From: Sphingomonadaceae bacterium | Lineage (GTDB): Bacteria > Pseudomonadota > Alphaproteobacteria > Sphingomonadales > Sphingomonadaceae | Direction: 5' to 3' | DNA length: 64,000 nt | NCBI GenBank assembly: GCA_024236155.1 | Contig: JACKLA010000001.1 | Location: forward strand, 992,001 to 1,056,000 | In this document: positions 25,823 through 35,007 of the stretch, piece after piece | Layout: each line of letters starts with the position of its first letter | Numbering within the stretch: position 1 is the first letter of the stretch | The notes under the pieces: generated by a model | What the model saw: only the letters and a program-made list of their open reading frames with translations | Told to the model about the DNA's origin: nothing | The model's database searches: none | Made by a program: the position numbers and the translations under genes

Positions 25823-26355
25823 CCCTTTGCCTTATCGGCAAAGCTCTTGCGCAGTTTCATGATCTTGGGCGGGATCACAGCGAGGCAATAGGGGTTGCGC
25901 TGGCCTTCGCCGTCCCAATAGTCCTGATGGTAGTCCTCAGCCGGATACCATTCGCCGACCTCGATCGTGGTGACGGCGCTTTCGCTGGGATGCTCGGCGT
26001 TCCACCGTTCGATCGCCGCTTCGGCCTCGGCGCGCTGGTCGTCGTCGAGAGGAAAGATCGCGCTGCGATATTGCGTGCCGACATCGTTGCCCTGCCGGTT
26101 GAGCTGGGTCGGATCATGCGTGCCGAGGAACACGTCGTAGATTTCGGGCAGGGTGATGACCGAAGGATCGAAAGTGACGCGGATACCCTCCGCATGGCCG
26201 GTCGTGCCGCTGCACACCGCCTTGTAGGTCGGGTTGGGCACGGTGCCGCCGATATAGCCGCTTTCGACTTCGCTCACGCCGATCACGTCCTTGAACACCG
26301 CTTCGGTGCACCAGAAACATCCGCCTGCGATGATCGCCTGTTGTGTGCTGCTCAT
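25819..26355 (-). CDS. msrA: Peptide-methionine (S)-S-oxide reductase MsrA
   Basis: A 178-residue enzyme reducing the S-epimer of methionine sulfoxide. The catalytic block is IIAGGCFWCTEAVFKDVIGV (first Cys is the nucleophile), followed by ESGYIGGTVPNPTYKAVCSG, GHAEGIRVTFDP and the tyrosine-rich QDYWDGEGQRNPYC. The ATG at 26355 has AAGGAG 7 bases upstream. Convergent with rsmB. Complements the separate msrB gene near 12 kb. Confidence 0.95.
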   Translation of the reverse strand: MSSTQQAIIAGGCFWCTEAVFKDVIGVSEVESGYIGGTVPNPTYKAVCSGTTGHAEGIRVTFDPSVITLPEIYDVFLGTHDPTQLNRQGNDVGTQYRSAIFPLDDDQRAEAEAAIERWNAEHPSESAVTTIEVGEWYPAEDYHQDYWDGEGQRNPYCLAVIPPKIMKLRKSFADKAKG

Positions 26356-26458
26356 GCTTGCTCCTTCGTTCGGCACAGCATTTAGGCTGCACCTCGGCGC
26401 TTGCCAATGAACGGTGTTGCCTTATGTCCTGCGCAACATTCCTATCGGGAGAGAATTG

Positions 26459-27349
26459 ATGCGTTTCCTGGCCCTTGCTGCCGCTTCCACACTTGCAATC
26501 ACCGCTGCCCCCGCATTCGCGGATCACCACGATTCTGCCGGGCATGGCGATCATGATGCCATCGAACATGCGAAGCATGGCGAGGCGATGTTCATGCAGC
26601 ACCATGGTGAGGCGCTGTCGGCGGCGATCAACCACCCGACTCGCAAGGAAGACAGCGCGCGCGACACCTATCGCCACCCGGCCGAAACACTCGCCTTCTT
26701 CCATGTCGGCCCTCATATGAAGGTCGGCGAATATGCGCCGGGCGGTGGCTGGTATTCGCGCCTGCTCGGCCATTATCTCGGTGGTGAGGGTGAGCTGGTC
26801 GGGCTTTACGCCAGCCCGGTTACCGCGACGCAGGATGAAGCGCGGCGTGAGCGCATGCGTGCGCAGGCTGCAGGTTTCCCGGCGGAAGTCGCAGGCTTCA
26901 CCGGCCTTCCTGCAGAGAAATTCGCCGGCATGACGCTGGAGAGCATCTCCGACGACCAGAAGGGCACATTCGACCGCATCCTGGTGATCCGCATGCTGCA
27001 CAATATGTTGCGCGGCAACACGGCGGACGGTGAGATCAAGGCGATGCGCGAACTGCTCAAGGACGATGGCTTGATCGGCATCGTCCAGCACCGGGCAAAG
27101 GCGGACGCGCCCTACAGCTATACCGATGGCAGCAAGGGCTATCTGCGGCAGGACGATGTCATCAGGTTCATGGAACTGAACGGCTTCGAACTGGTCAGCA
27201 GCAGCGAGGTCAACGCAAACCCGATGGATACGGCGGACCACCCCGAGGGCGTGTGGGAAATGCCCCCGATCCAGCGCACCAAGCGTGCCGACCTCGCCAA
27301 CAAGGGCGAAAGCGACCGCATGACGCTCCTTTTCAAGAAGCGCCCCTGA
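26459..27349 (+). CDS. Signal-peptide-bearing class I methyltransferase-like protein
   Basis: A 296-residue protein with a clear Sec signal peptide (MRFLALAAASTLAITAAPAF then ADHHDSAGHGDHD), placing it in the periplasm. A His-rich stretch follows the cleavage site. The rest resembles predicted methyltransferases of the COG4798 type: FFHVGPHMKVGEYAPGGGWY replaces motif I, and FDRILVIRMLHNMLRG, LLKDDGLIGIVQHRA and FELVSSSEVNANP follow the Rossmann order. GGGAGAG precedes the ATG. A SAM-dependent enzyme outside the cytoplasm would lack its cofactor, so it may bind something else. Function unknown. Confidence 0.78.
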   Translation: MRFLALAAASTLAITAAPAFADHHDSAGHGDHDAIEHAKHGEAMFMQHHGEALSAAINHPTRKEDSARDTYRHPAETLAFFHVGPHMKVGEYAPGGGWYSRLLGHYLGGEGELVGLYASPVTATQDEARRERMRAQAAGFPAEVAGFTGLPAEKFAGMTLESISDDQKGTFDRILVIRMLHNMLRGNTADGEIKAMRELLKDDGLIGIVQHRAKADAPYSYTDGSKGYLRQDDVIRFMELNGFELVSSSEVNANPMDTADHPEGVWEMPPIQRTKRADLANKGESDRMTLLFKKRP

Positions 27350-27397
27350 CCGCCCGTTGGGGTGTTCAGCGAGACAATGTGAGGATATGGGCGGCGC

Positions 27398-28261
27398 ATG
27401 ACAAAGATCACTGTCGCCGCCCTCCAGCTTGCCCTCGGATCTGACGACGAGGCCGAGAACATCGATGCCGTCGCACAGCTGGTGGAGCGGGCGGCGGGCG
27501 AGGGGGCGGAAATCATCCTGCCGCCCGAGCTTTTTTCCGGACCTTACTTCTGCCGGGTCGAGGATGAGGCACTGTTTGCGCTTGCCCGGCCGACGCTGGA
27601 GCATCCCTCGGTTGTCGCGATGCGCAAGCTGGCGAAATCATTGAAGGTCACCATCCCGACGAGCTTCTTCGAGCGCGACGGGCACCATTATTACAACACG
27701 CTGGCGATGATCGGCCCGGATGGCGAGGTGATGGGGACCTATCGCAAGAGCCATATTCCCGATGGGCCGGGCTATGAGGAAAAATTCTATTTCCGGCCCG
27801 GCAATGACGGGTTCAAGGTGTGGGACGTGCCTCATTCAGGCGGCACCACCCGTATCGGTGTCGGCATCTGTTGGGACCAGTGGTATCCCGAATGCGCGCG
27901 GGTGATGGCGCTGCAAGGCGCGGAGCTGTTGTTCTATCCCACCGCCATCGGCTCCGAGCCTTATGACGACAATCTCGACACCAGCCGCATGTGGCGCCGT
28001 GCGATGCAGGGGCATGCGGTGTCCAATTGCATGCCGGTGATCGCCGCCAACCGCATCGGGCGCGAAGGGGACCAGAGCTTCTACGGCCACAGCTTCATCG
28101 CCGATGAATGGGGCGACCTGCTGCGCGAATTCGGTGACGAGGAAACCGGCGTGCTGGTCTCGACGCTCGATCTTGCCCAGGCGGCAAAGCATCGTGCCGG
28201 CATGGGCTTCTTCCGCGACCGCCGCCCGCAGCTTTACGGGCGGATTGCCGAAGATATCTGA
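27398..28261 (+). CDS. aguB: Nitrilase-superfamily amidohydrolase, N-carbamoylputrescine amidase-like
   Basis: A 287-residue cytoplasmic C-N hydrolase. The Glu-Lys-Cys triad is visible in PPELFSGPYFC (Glu), TYRKSHIPDGPGYEEKFYF (Lys) and IGVGICWDQWYPECAR (Cys). The GPGYEEKFYFRPGN block and overall length are close to plant and bacterial N-carbamoylputrescine amidases, which make putrescine from the agmatine pathway. The usual partner, agmatine deiminase (aguA), is not in this window. GAGGA precedes the ATG. Confidence 0.87.
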   Translation: MTKITVAALQLALGSDDEAENIDAVAQLVERAAGEGAEIILPPELFSGPYFCRVEDEALFALARPTLEHPSVVAMRKLAKSLKVTIPTSFFERDGHHYYNTLAMIGPDGEVMGTYRKSHIPDGPGYEEKFYFRPGNDGFKVWDVPHSGGTTRIGVGICWDQWYPECARVMALQGAELLFYPTAIGSEPYDDNLDTSRMWRRAMQGHAVSNCMPVIAANRIGREGDQSFYGHSFIADEWGDLLREFGDEETGVLVSTLDLAQAAKHRAGMGFFRDRRPQLYGRIAEDI

Positions 28262-28281
28262 ACAGGCTGAGGGTCCTGACC

Positions 28282-29712
28282 CTAGTCGCCAGCAAGTTCC
28301 TTCAGCATGACGTACCAGTGGTCGAGACCCGCCCAGAAGGCATCGGCATAGAGCCGTTCGTTGAGGCCATGGGCATACATGTCTTGCGGACGGCTGCCCG
28401 CTCCGCTCATCGCCACCGTATCATAGCCCAGCGTACGGTAATGCATCCCGTCGGTACCGCCCGATTCCATATAGGGGATGATCGGGACAGCCTTCCCGAA
28501 CCGCGTCTCGAGGCTTTTCGCCAGCGCCGCGCGGACATCGTCGCGAAGCTGCGATTCGGGGCTTTCGGTCACATCGGTATCGAGCCGGAAGGTCACGTTC
28601 TCATTCGCCACCACTTCGCGCAGCACGGCCTCTGTTGCTGCGGCACCCACTCCCGGGAAAATCCGGCAGTTGACCGTTGCGGTTGCGCTTTGCGGCAATG
28701 CGTTTTCTGCATGCCCCGCCTTGAGCATGGTGGCGACGCAGGTGGTGCCCAGCGTGCCGACCGTTTCGGGATTGGCCTGCAGCACGGCAATCGCATCGGC
28801 ATCGCTCGGGTCGGCTGCAAACGTGCGCATCGCTTCGCCCAATGCGCCCGGCGTGTTCTGCCCGAGCGCGCCGAGATAGGACCGCGTCAGTCCTGTCGCC
28901 TGTACCGGGAACTTGTATTCCGACAGGCGCGTCAGTGCAGCAGCCAGTTCGTAGATTGCATTGTCGCTGCGCGGGCGTGAGGAATGGCCACCGGGATTGG
29001 AGACGGTCAGTTCCCATGTGGCGAAGGTCTTTTCCGCGGCCTGCACCAGCATCGCCTGCGGCGCGTAATCGTCGCCCAGCGCCAGCCCGCCTGCGTCCGA
29101 ATTGAGCACGAACTCCGGATCGACGTTCTCCGCCACCCATTTCGCCTGCGCGCGGGTCGAGACCATGCCGGTTTCCTCGTCGCCCGAAAATACCAGGTAG
29201 AGATCGCGCGAAGGGGTCCAGCCTTCCTGCTTCAGCCGGATGAAAGTGGCCGACAGGTTGGCTATGCCATATTTGTTGTCGGTCGTCCCACGCCCGAAGA
29301 AATAGCCGTCCTCCGCCGTAAGTGTGAACGGATCGCGCTCCCAATCTTCGGGCAGCGCATCGACGACATCCATGTGGCCGAGCAGGACGATCGGTTTCTT
29401 GCCCGAGGTTCCGCTGCCGCGAAAATGCACGATAAGGCCCTGCGTCGGCTCACCATCGCTGTCATAGTCGGTGACCATGATGTCGTCGTCGGCAAAGCCG
29501 GCCTTGCGGAACTGGCCGGTGAGATATTCGACCATGGCAGGCACCTGCTGGTGCCCGCGCGCCGAGCGGATGGCGATTATGCGCTCGTAGATGGAGTAGG
29601 CTTGGCTGTGGGCCGTCGACCGTTCAACCGTCGGGGTTCCGGTGTCCTGCGCCGACGCCGAGATTGGCATAAGAGCCACCGCGCCCGCGATCAGAGCTGC
29701 ACGCATTACCAT
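28282..29712 (-). CDS. Secreted M20 family metallopeptidase
   Basis: A di-zinc exopeptidase of about 476 residues with a signal peptide (ending MPISASAQD) that predicts periplasmic location. Metal and catalytic blocks: VLLGHMDVVDALPEDW (His, Asp), GRGTTDNKYGIANL (bridging Asp), FSGDEETGM (general-base Glu), VLNSDAGG and ESGGTDGMHYR. A dimerisation lid domain lies at about residues 210-330. Three ATGs lie close together at 29718, 29712 and 29706; 29712 has GAGGA at the best spacing. Substrate probably peptides or acylated amino acids. The gene is divergent from folK. Confidence 0.9.
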   Translation of the reverse strand: MVMRAALIAGAVALMPISASAQDTGTPTVERSTAHSQAYSIYERIIAIRSARGHQQVPAMVEYLTGQFRKAGFADDDIMVTDYDSDGEPTQGLIVHFRGSGTSGKKPIVLLGHMDVVDALPEDWERDPFTLTAEDGYFFGRGTTDNKYGIANLSATFIRLKQEGWTPSRDLYLVFSGDEETGMVSTRAQAKWVAENVDPEFVLNSDAGGLALGDDYAPQAMLVQAAEKTFATWELTVSNPGGHSSRPRSDNAIYELAAALTRLSEYKFPVQATGLTRSYLGALGQNTPGALGEAMRTFAADPSDADAIAVLQANPETVGTLGTTCVATMLKAGHAENALPQSATATVNCRIFPGVGAAATEAVLREVVANENVTFRLDTDVTESPESQLRDDVRAALAKSLETRFGKAVPIIPYMESGGTDGMHYRTLGYDTVAMSGAGSRPQDMYAHGLNERLYADAFWAGLDHWYVMLKELAGD

Positions 29713-29829
29713 TGCCATTTCCTCACCGTGTTGGTCTTGTTCCATGGGTAAGCGATCAGCATGCCGTCTTGCAATCCGTTTCCAATCGCGAGCGCCGGGG
29801 TTAGGGAGCGCATATGAAGGCACGGCCCC

Positions 29830-30402
<573 letters not shown>

Positions 30403-30416
30403 CCACCATTTCCCAG

Positions 30417-31745
30417 CTATTTGCGAAAGTCTGCCGGGCGCAGATTGTGCCGGGCTAGCCTGTCGTAGAGTGTCTTGCGCGGGACGGACAGCACACGGCG
30501 GACCTCGCCGATGTCGCCTCCGGCCCGGTTGAGGGCATCTTCGAGCACGGTCCGTTCGAAATTCGCCATCATCGCGCGCAGGCCGGTCTCGCTGTCGACG
30601 GCGGCGGGGGCTACGGTTGTCAGTTGGGTCAGGCCCAGCACGAAGTTCTGAGCGAACATTTGCAGCTCGCGCAGGTTTCCCGGCCAGTCATGGGTAATCA
30701 GGTGATGCCATTCCGCTTCGCTGACGGCACTGGCACGGCGGCCCAGGCTTTGCTCATATTCGCTCACGAACAAGCGGAAGAACTCAGGGATGTCCTCGCG
30801 TCGTTCGTTGAGTGGTGGCAGCGCGACGGTAATACCGCTCAGGCGATTGAGCAGGCCCCTGACATTGCCGCGCGTCGCTTCGGTGGCGGATTTCTCGCCC
30901 GTCGTCGTTGCGATGATGCGCACATCTATGGGGCGCGGGCGTTCGGCACCGAGGGCAAGGAAACTGCGGCTGTCGATCAGGCTGATCAGCCGTGCGCTGG
31001 TGCGGGCGGGCACCTGCTCGATTGAATCGAGCACCAGCGTTCCGCCATTCGCCCGTTCGACCATTCCCGATCGTGACAGCGCGACGGATGGGTCGCGCCC
31101 ATAGAGCAACAGGTCCGCTTCCTCATTGGCGAAAATCCCGGCATCGATCACCACGAAGGGGCGGTCGGCGCGGGTGCCGAGATCATGGATTTGCCGCGCG
31201 AGGTGGCTCTTGCCTGTGCCCGCATCACCCTGAAGCAGCAGGTCGGCATCGGTGCGGGCGACCTCGCGGACAATCCGTTCAAGCCGCAGCGATGCGGGCG
31301 AACGGCCAATCATCTGCCCGGTCGATTGTTCACCCAGTCGCGCGCGCAATTTGCGGTTCTCAATCGTGAGCGCACGCTGTTCCAGCGCGCGCCGGATCGA
31401 ATGGGCAAGGCGCGAGACCGAATAGGGCTTGGGAAAGAAGTCCGCCGCGCCGTTCTTCATCGCGTTCACTGCCATATCCACATCGCCATGCGCGGTGGTG
31501 AAGATGACCTGCATCCCGTCATCGAGGTTGGTCAGCCGTTCGAAAAATTCGATCCCGTCCATGCCGGGCAGGCGGACATCGCTGACCACCACACCGGGGA
31601 AGTCCGGATCGATGGCTTCGAGTGCCGCGCGGGCGTCGGCAAAGGCTGCAACCGACACCCCTTCAAGCTCGAGCGCCTGGCTCGCCCCGGTCCGAAGGGC
31701 ATCATCGTCCTCGACGAAGATCACATCGGGTAGCGAGCTGGTCAT
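30417..31745 (-). CDS. dctD: DctD-like NtrC-family response regulator lacking the GAFTGA motif
   Basis: A 442-residue three-domain regulator. Receiver: VIFVEDDDALR, phosphoacceptor Asp56 in VVVSDVRLPGMDG and the lysine in FFPKPYS. AAA+ domain: Walker A GDAGTGKSHLARQI, a degenerate Walker B (GGTLVLDSIEQV, where DE is expected) and an arginine-finger region LLNRLSGITVALPPLNERRE. The loop that should carry GAFTGA instead reads LLYGRDPSVALSRSG, so sigma-54 contact is unlikely. The C-terminal Fis-type helix-turn-helix is GGDIGEVRRVLSVPRKTLYD. It overlaps dctB by 4 bases and is divergent from dctA, its likely target. Confidence 0.88.
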   Translation of the reverse strand: MTSSLPDVIFVEDDDALRTGASQALELEGVSVAAFADARAALEAIDPDFPGVVVSDVRLPGMDGIEFFERLTNLDDGMQVIFTTAHGDVDMAVNAMKNGAADFFPKPYSVSRLAHSIRRALEQRALTIENRKLRARLGEQSTGQMIGRSPASLRLERIVREVARTDADLLLQGDAGTGKSHLARQIHDLGTRADRPFVVIDAGIFANEEADLLLYGRDPSVALSRSGMVERANGGTLVLDSIEQVPARTSARLISLIDSRSFLALGAERPRPIDVRIIATTTGEKSATEATRGNVRGLLNRLSGITVALPPLNERREDIPEFFRLFVSEYEQSLGRRASAVSEAEWHHLITHDWPGNLRELQMFAQNFVLGLTQLTTVAPAAVDSETGLRAMMANFERTVLEDALNRAGGDIGEVRRVLSVPRKTLYDRLARHNLRPADFRK

Positions 31746-33430
31746 GGCTTGCGCGGAACCGTCATGGTGAAGCGCGTTTGACGGCCGTCGGTGTCGAATG
31801 TCAGGTCGCCGCCGAGGTCGCGCATGATATCGCGCGAGATCACCAGCCCGAGACCAAGCCCGTCCTCCTTGCTTGTGGCGAAAGGCTGGAACATGGTGTC
31901 CGCCCGCTCGGCAGGGATGCCGATGCCTTCGTCGATCACATGCAGCAGCAATTGCGTGTCGGTCAATTCGATCGTGATCGCAATCCGGTCTTCCGGGCTG
32001 GTCGCATCGAGCGCGTTCTGGAGCAGGTTTACCAGTACCTGTTCAAGCCGGATGTGTTCGGCGGCAATGGCAGTGTCGCGCACGCCCTTATCCGGCAGTT
32101 CGATTGTGCGGCCTTGCGACACGATCCGGTCTCGCAGGAGCAGCAGTGCGCCATCGATGATCTCGCCGATCTCGACCATGCGTCGTTCGCCCGGCTGGCG
32201 GCGGCTGAAGTTCCGCAACTCGCCGGTGATACGCCCGATCCGGTCGGCCAGCCCCATGATTTCACGGAAATTCGCCGCCGCCTGTTGGCTTTTTCCCGCT
32301 GCGATCAGCTTCTCGCCGCTCTCGGCGAAGACGCGAAGCGCCGCGACCGGCTGGCCGATTTCGTGGTTCACACCCGCAGAGATCTGGCCAAGCGTTGCCA
32401 GCCGGTTGGCTTGCGAAAGTTGTTCGCGCAGGGTCCTGGTTCTTTGGGCGACTATCGCTTCCTCTCGCAATTGCCGCCGCCTGCGGACCAACAGAAGTGC
32501 CACTGCCAATGCGGCAATCAGGCCAAGCAGCAGGACGGCAGTGAGCCGACCGGTCGCGACGGCGGCTGCCATGCGCGGCCCTGGGTCGACGATCAGGTGC
32601 AGATCCCAGCCGATCGGTGCGATGCTCTGCTGCGCTTCGACCAGCGGCACCTGCACCACGCCACCGGCTTGTGCTGACGGTTGGAGCCGTAGCAGCGGCA
32701 GCTCTGCGACCCCGAACTGCCTGCGGTCGCGTTCGACATCGCGCTGCGACGTGCTGTCACTCGGCGCAAGATGGAACCGCCAGTCTTCGTCGCTGGCCAG
32801 GAGCACAACGCCTTCGGCATCGGTGACATAGACGCCTTCGGTTGTGCGCTGCCACGCTGCCTCGGCCTTGTCGAACTCTACCTTGACCGCAACGACTCCC
32901 GTCGGGGCAGCAGCCGGACCGATCCGGCTGGCGATATAGAGCCCCGGCTCGCGGCTCACCGTCCCCAGCGCGAACTGGGTCGATGCGCCCGATTGCATGG
33001 CCTCGCGGAAATATCTGCGGAAGGCATAGTTCGATCCGACAAAGCTGGTCGGCAGGTTCCAGTTGCTGGCAGCGAGCGTGTCGCCGTTGCGATCCATGAC
33101 ATAAAATGCCGCAGCGCCGGACTGCGAGGCGAGCGTTTCCAGTCGCCGGCTCAGCGATTGCGCCTCTCCCGCGGAACCGGAGGTCAGGGCCATGACCTGC
33201 GGATCCTTGGCGAGCGCGAGCGGGAGCAGGCTGAACTTGTCGAGTTCGCTGGTGAGGCTCGCGGCGAGGATGGCGGCATCGTCGCGCGCGGCAAGCTGTT
33301 CGTCAGCAATGGCACTGGAACGCATTGTGCGGTCTGTCACCCACAGTGCGCCAAGAGCGATTGCCACGGCGATTGCCACCAGTGCAACCCATCGCAGGAT
33401 CGCTCGCCTGTTACCATTTTCGAACATCAT
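31742..33430 (-). CDS. dctB: DctB-like C4-dicarboxylate sensor histidine kinase
   Basis: A membrane sensor of about 562 residues. One membrane segment near residues 12-31 (WVALVAIAVAIALGALWV) and a second near 280-300 (LTAVLLLGLIAALAVALLLV) flank a periplasmic PDC/Cache-type sensor with AFYVMDRNGDTLAASNW and YAFRRYFREAMQ. The kinase core has the H-box ISAGVNHEIGQPVAALRVFA, N-box LVNLLQNALDATS, DEGIGIPAERA and DGLGLGLVIS. I chose the ATG at 33430, which leaves the first 18-bp operator just upstream; starts at 33454 or 33484 would put the operator inside the coding region. Expected to phosphorylate the DctD-like protein in response to succinate-type acids. Confidence 0.88.
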   Translation of the reverse strand: MMFENGNRRAILRWVALVAIAVAIALGALWVTDRTMRSSAIADEQLAARDDAAILAASLTSELDKFSLLPLALAKDPQVMALTSGSAGEAQSLSRRLETLASQSGAAAFYVMDRNGDTLAASNWNLPTSFVGSNYAFRRYFREAMQSGASTQFALGTVSREPGLYIASRIGPAAAPTGVVAVKVEFDKAEAAWQRTTEGVYVTDAEGVVLLASDEDWRFHLAPSDSTSQRDVERDRRQFGVAELPLLRLQPSAQAGGVVQVPLVEAQQSIAPIGWDLHLIVDPGPRMAAAVATGRLTAVLLLGLIAALAVALLLVRRRRQLREEAIVAQRTRTLREQLSQANRLATLGQISAGVNHEIGQPVAALRVFAESGEKLIAAGKSQQAAANFREIMGLADRIGRITGELRNFSRRQPGERRMVEIGEIIDGALLLLRDRIVSQGRTIELPDKGVRDTAIAAEHIRLEQVLVNLLQNALDATSPEDRIAITIELTDTQLLLHVIDEGIGIPAERADTMFQPFATSKEDGLGLGLVISRDIMRDLGGDLTFDTDGRQTRFTMTVPRKP

Positions 33431-33435
33431 CCGGT

Positions 33436-33453
33436 TGTGCGGATTTTCGCACA
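33436..33453 (-). promoter_or_regulatory. Operator copy 1 in the dctB-dctA intergenic region
   Basis: The minus strand reads TGTGCGAAAATCCGCACA, an inverted repeat with TGTGCG/CGCACA arms. It matches operator copy 2 at 15 of 18 positions. It lies 5 bases before the chosen dctB start. Probable binding site for the DctD-like regulator, consistent with autoregulation of dctBD; this assignment is inference. Confidence 0.55.
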
Positions 33454-33467
33454 TATTGCAAATTTGC

Positions 33468-33485
33468 TGTGTGTAAATCCACACA
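33468..33485 (+). promoter_or_regulatory. Operator copy 2 upstream of the dctA promoter
   Basis: The plus strand reads TGTGTGTAAATCCACACA, an inverted repeat with TGTGTG-type arms. Its centre is 32 bases from the centre of copy 1, about three helical turns, so dimers bound at both would lie on the same DNA face. A GCAAATTTGC palindrome (33458-33467) fills the space between the copies. It ends 1 base before the candidate dctA -35 element, the usual place for an activator. Confidence 0.55.
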
Positions 33486-33486
33486 C

Positions 33487-33515
33487 TTCATACAGTTCGT
33501 TTTCTTAAATATATG
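33487..33515 (+). promoter_or_regulatory. Candidate sigma-70-type promoter for dctA
   Basis: TTCATA (33487-33492) and TATATG (33510-33515) are separated by 17 bases; each matches the housekeeping consensus at 4 of 6 positions. No GG-N10-GC sigma-54 promoter was found in this gap, which agrees with the missing GAFTGA motif in the DctD-like regulator. The predicted transcript has a leader of about 95 bases. Confidence 0.4.
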
Positions 33516-33618
33516 AACTTCAAGGAAATTATTTCCCCAACTGGTTTCGTTGCCTTGTTGTGGTGGCGCGATGCAGAATGGCTGCAGGTGGCTGTGCGCC
33601 ACGATCAGGGGAGGGGAT

Positions 33619-35007
33619 ATGGTAGCCCATACATCGGCAGTCGATTCTGCCGAACAGCCGGTCCGCGGCAAACCGCTTTATCGCAAGCTCTATTTCTGGG
33701 TGCTGACGGGCATTGTCGCTGGCGCACTCGTCGGTCATTTCTTTCCGGAGTTCGGGGCATCGCTGAAACCGCTGGGCGATGGTTTCATCGCACTGGTGAA
33801 GATGATAATCGCCCCGGTCATCTTCCTGACCGTGGCGACTGGCATCGCGGGCATGAAAGACATGTCTGCGGTCGGCAGCGTAGCGGGCAAGGCCTTCGCC
33901 TATTTCCTGTTTTTCTCCACCCTCGCGCTGGTTATCGGCCTGATCGTGGCCAATGTCGTGCAGCCGGGTGCCGGGCTGAACATCGATCCGGCGACGCTCG
34001 ATGCGGCTGCGGTGGCGAATTATGCAGATACCGCCGAAGAGCAGACTGTCACCGGCTTCCTGCTTGCGATCATCCCTACCACCCTGTTCAGCGCCTTCAC
34101 CAGCGGCTCGATCCTGCAGGTGTTGCTGGTGGCCATTCTGACGGGTGTCGCCGTCAGCGCCACGCGCCCGCATAGCGATCTCGTGCTCGACGTGATGACC
34201 TCGTTCAGCGAGGTGGTGTTCAAGCTGGTGCACATGCTGATGAAACTTGCCCCGATCGGTGCGTTCGGGGCGATGGCTTTCACTATCGGCGAATTCGGCA
34301 TTGGCTCGCTCGCGAACCTCGCCATGCTGGTGGGCACATTCTACCTGACGGCACTGCTGTTCGTGCTCGTGGTTCTGGGGCTGGTTGCGCGCTTCACCGG
34401 TTTCTCGATCCTTGCGCTGATCAGGTACCTGCGTGAGGAATTGTTGCTGGTGCTCGGCACGTCCTCGTCCGAAGCCGCGCTGCCCAGCCTGATGGAAAAA
34501 ATGGAGATTGCCGGGGCGAAGAAGGGCGTGGTCGGGCTGGTCGTACCCACTGGCTATTCCTTCAACCTCGACGGCACCAATATATATATGACGCTTGCCT
34601 CGCTGTTCATCGCGCAGGCGGTGGGCGTCGAATTGTCGCTCACCGAGCAACTGACACTGGTGCTGGTGGCGATGATCAGTTCCAAGGGCGCGGCTGGTGT
34701 GACCGGTTCGGGCTTCGTGATCCTTGCGGCGACGCTTTCGGTGGTACCGTCTGTCCCGGTTGCCGGGATGGCGCTGATCCTGGGCATCGACCGCTTTATG
34801 AGCGAATGCCGGGCGCTGACCAATTTTGTCGGCAATGCGGTTGCGACTATCGTGGTCGCGAAATGGGAAAATGCGCTCGATACCGAACGGCTGGCCGCTG
34901 CGATGGCGGGCAACCCCATGCCGTTGCCCGAAGAGGATATCGAGCGGCACGAGCGCACCGGCCCCCACAGCGAGGCCATGGCCGAGGCAACCGGAGTGAC
35001 GGAATGA
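33619..35007 (+). CDS. dctA: C4-dicarboxylate:cation symporter DctA
   Basis: A 462-residue member of the dicarboxylate/amino acid:cation symporter family for uptake of succinate, fumarate and malate. The block FIALVKMIIAPVIFLTVATG, the re-entrant loop serines LLVLGTSSSEAALPSLMEKM, the conserved VPTGYSFNLDGTNIYMTLAS and SSKGAAGVTGSGFVILAATL are all present, with about eight membrane segments. AGGGGAGGGG directly precedes the ATG at 33619. Divergent from dctBD. The stop overlaps the esterase start (ATGA), coupling the two. Confidence 0.95.
   Translation: MVAHTSAVDSAEQPVRGKPLYRKLYFWVLTGIVAGALVGHFFPEFGASLKPLGDGFIALVKMIIAPVIFLTVATGIAGMKDMSAVGSVAGKAFAYFLFFSTLALVIGLIVANVVQPGAGLNIDPATLDAAAVANYADTAEEQTVTGFLLAIIPTTLFSAFTSGSILQVLLVAILTGVAVSATRPHSDLVLDVMTSFSEVVFKLVHMLMKLAPIGAFGAMAFTIGEFGIGSLANLAMLVGTFYLTALLFVLVVLGLVARFTGFSILALIRYLREELLLVLGTSSSEAALPSLMEKMEIAGAKKGVVGLVVPTGYSFNLDGTNIYMTLASLFIAQAVGVELSLTEQLTLVLVAMISSKGAAGVTGSGFVILAATLSVVPSVPVAGMALILGIDRFMSECRALTNFVGNAVATIVVAKWENALDTERLAAAMAGNPMPLPEEDIERHERTGPHSEAMAEATGVTE

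Noticed and set aside
26114..27604. A 496-codon minus-strand frame crossing msrA and the methyltransferase-like gene
   Set aside because: It overlaps two well-supported genes, including part of msrA in another frame, and shows no domain.
33516..33618. A sigma-54 promoter (GG-N10-GC) for dctA
   Set aside because: GG and GC pairs are present but none has the right 10-base separation; the candidates have 7 or 9.
33529..34968. A 479-codon open frame on the minus strand opposite dctA
   Set aside because: Its translation is a low-complexity His/Gln/Arg/Asp-rich string typical of an antisense frame, and dctA on the other strand is unmistakable.
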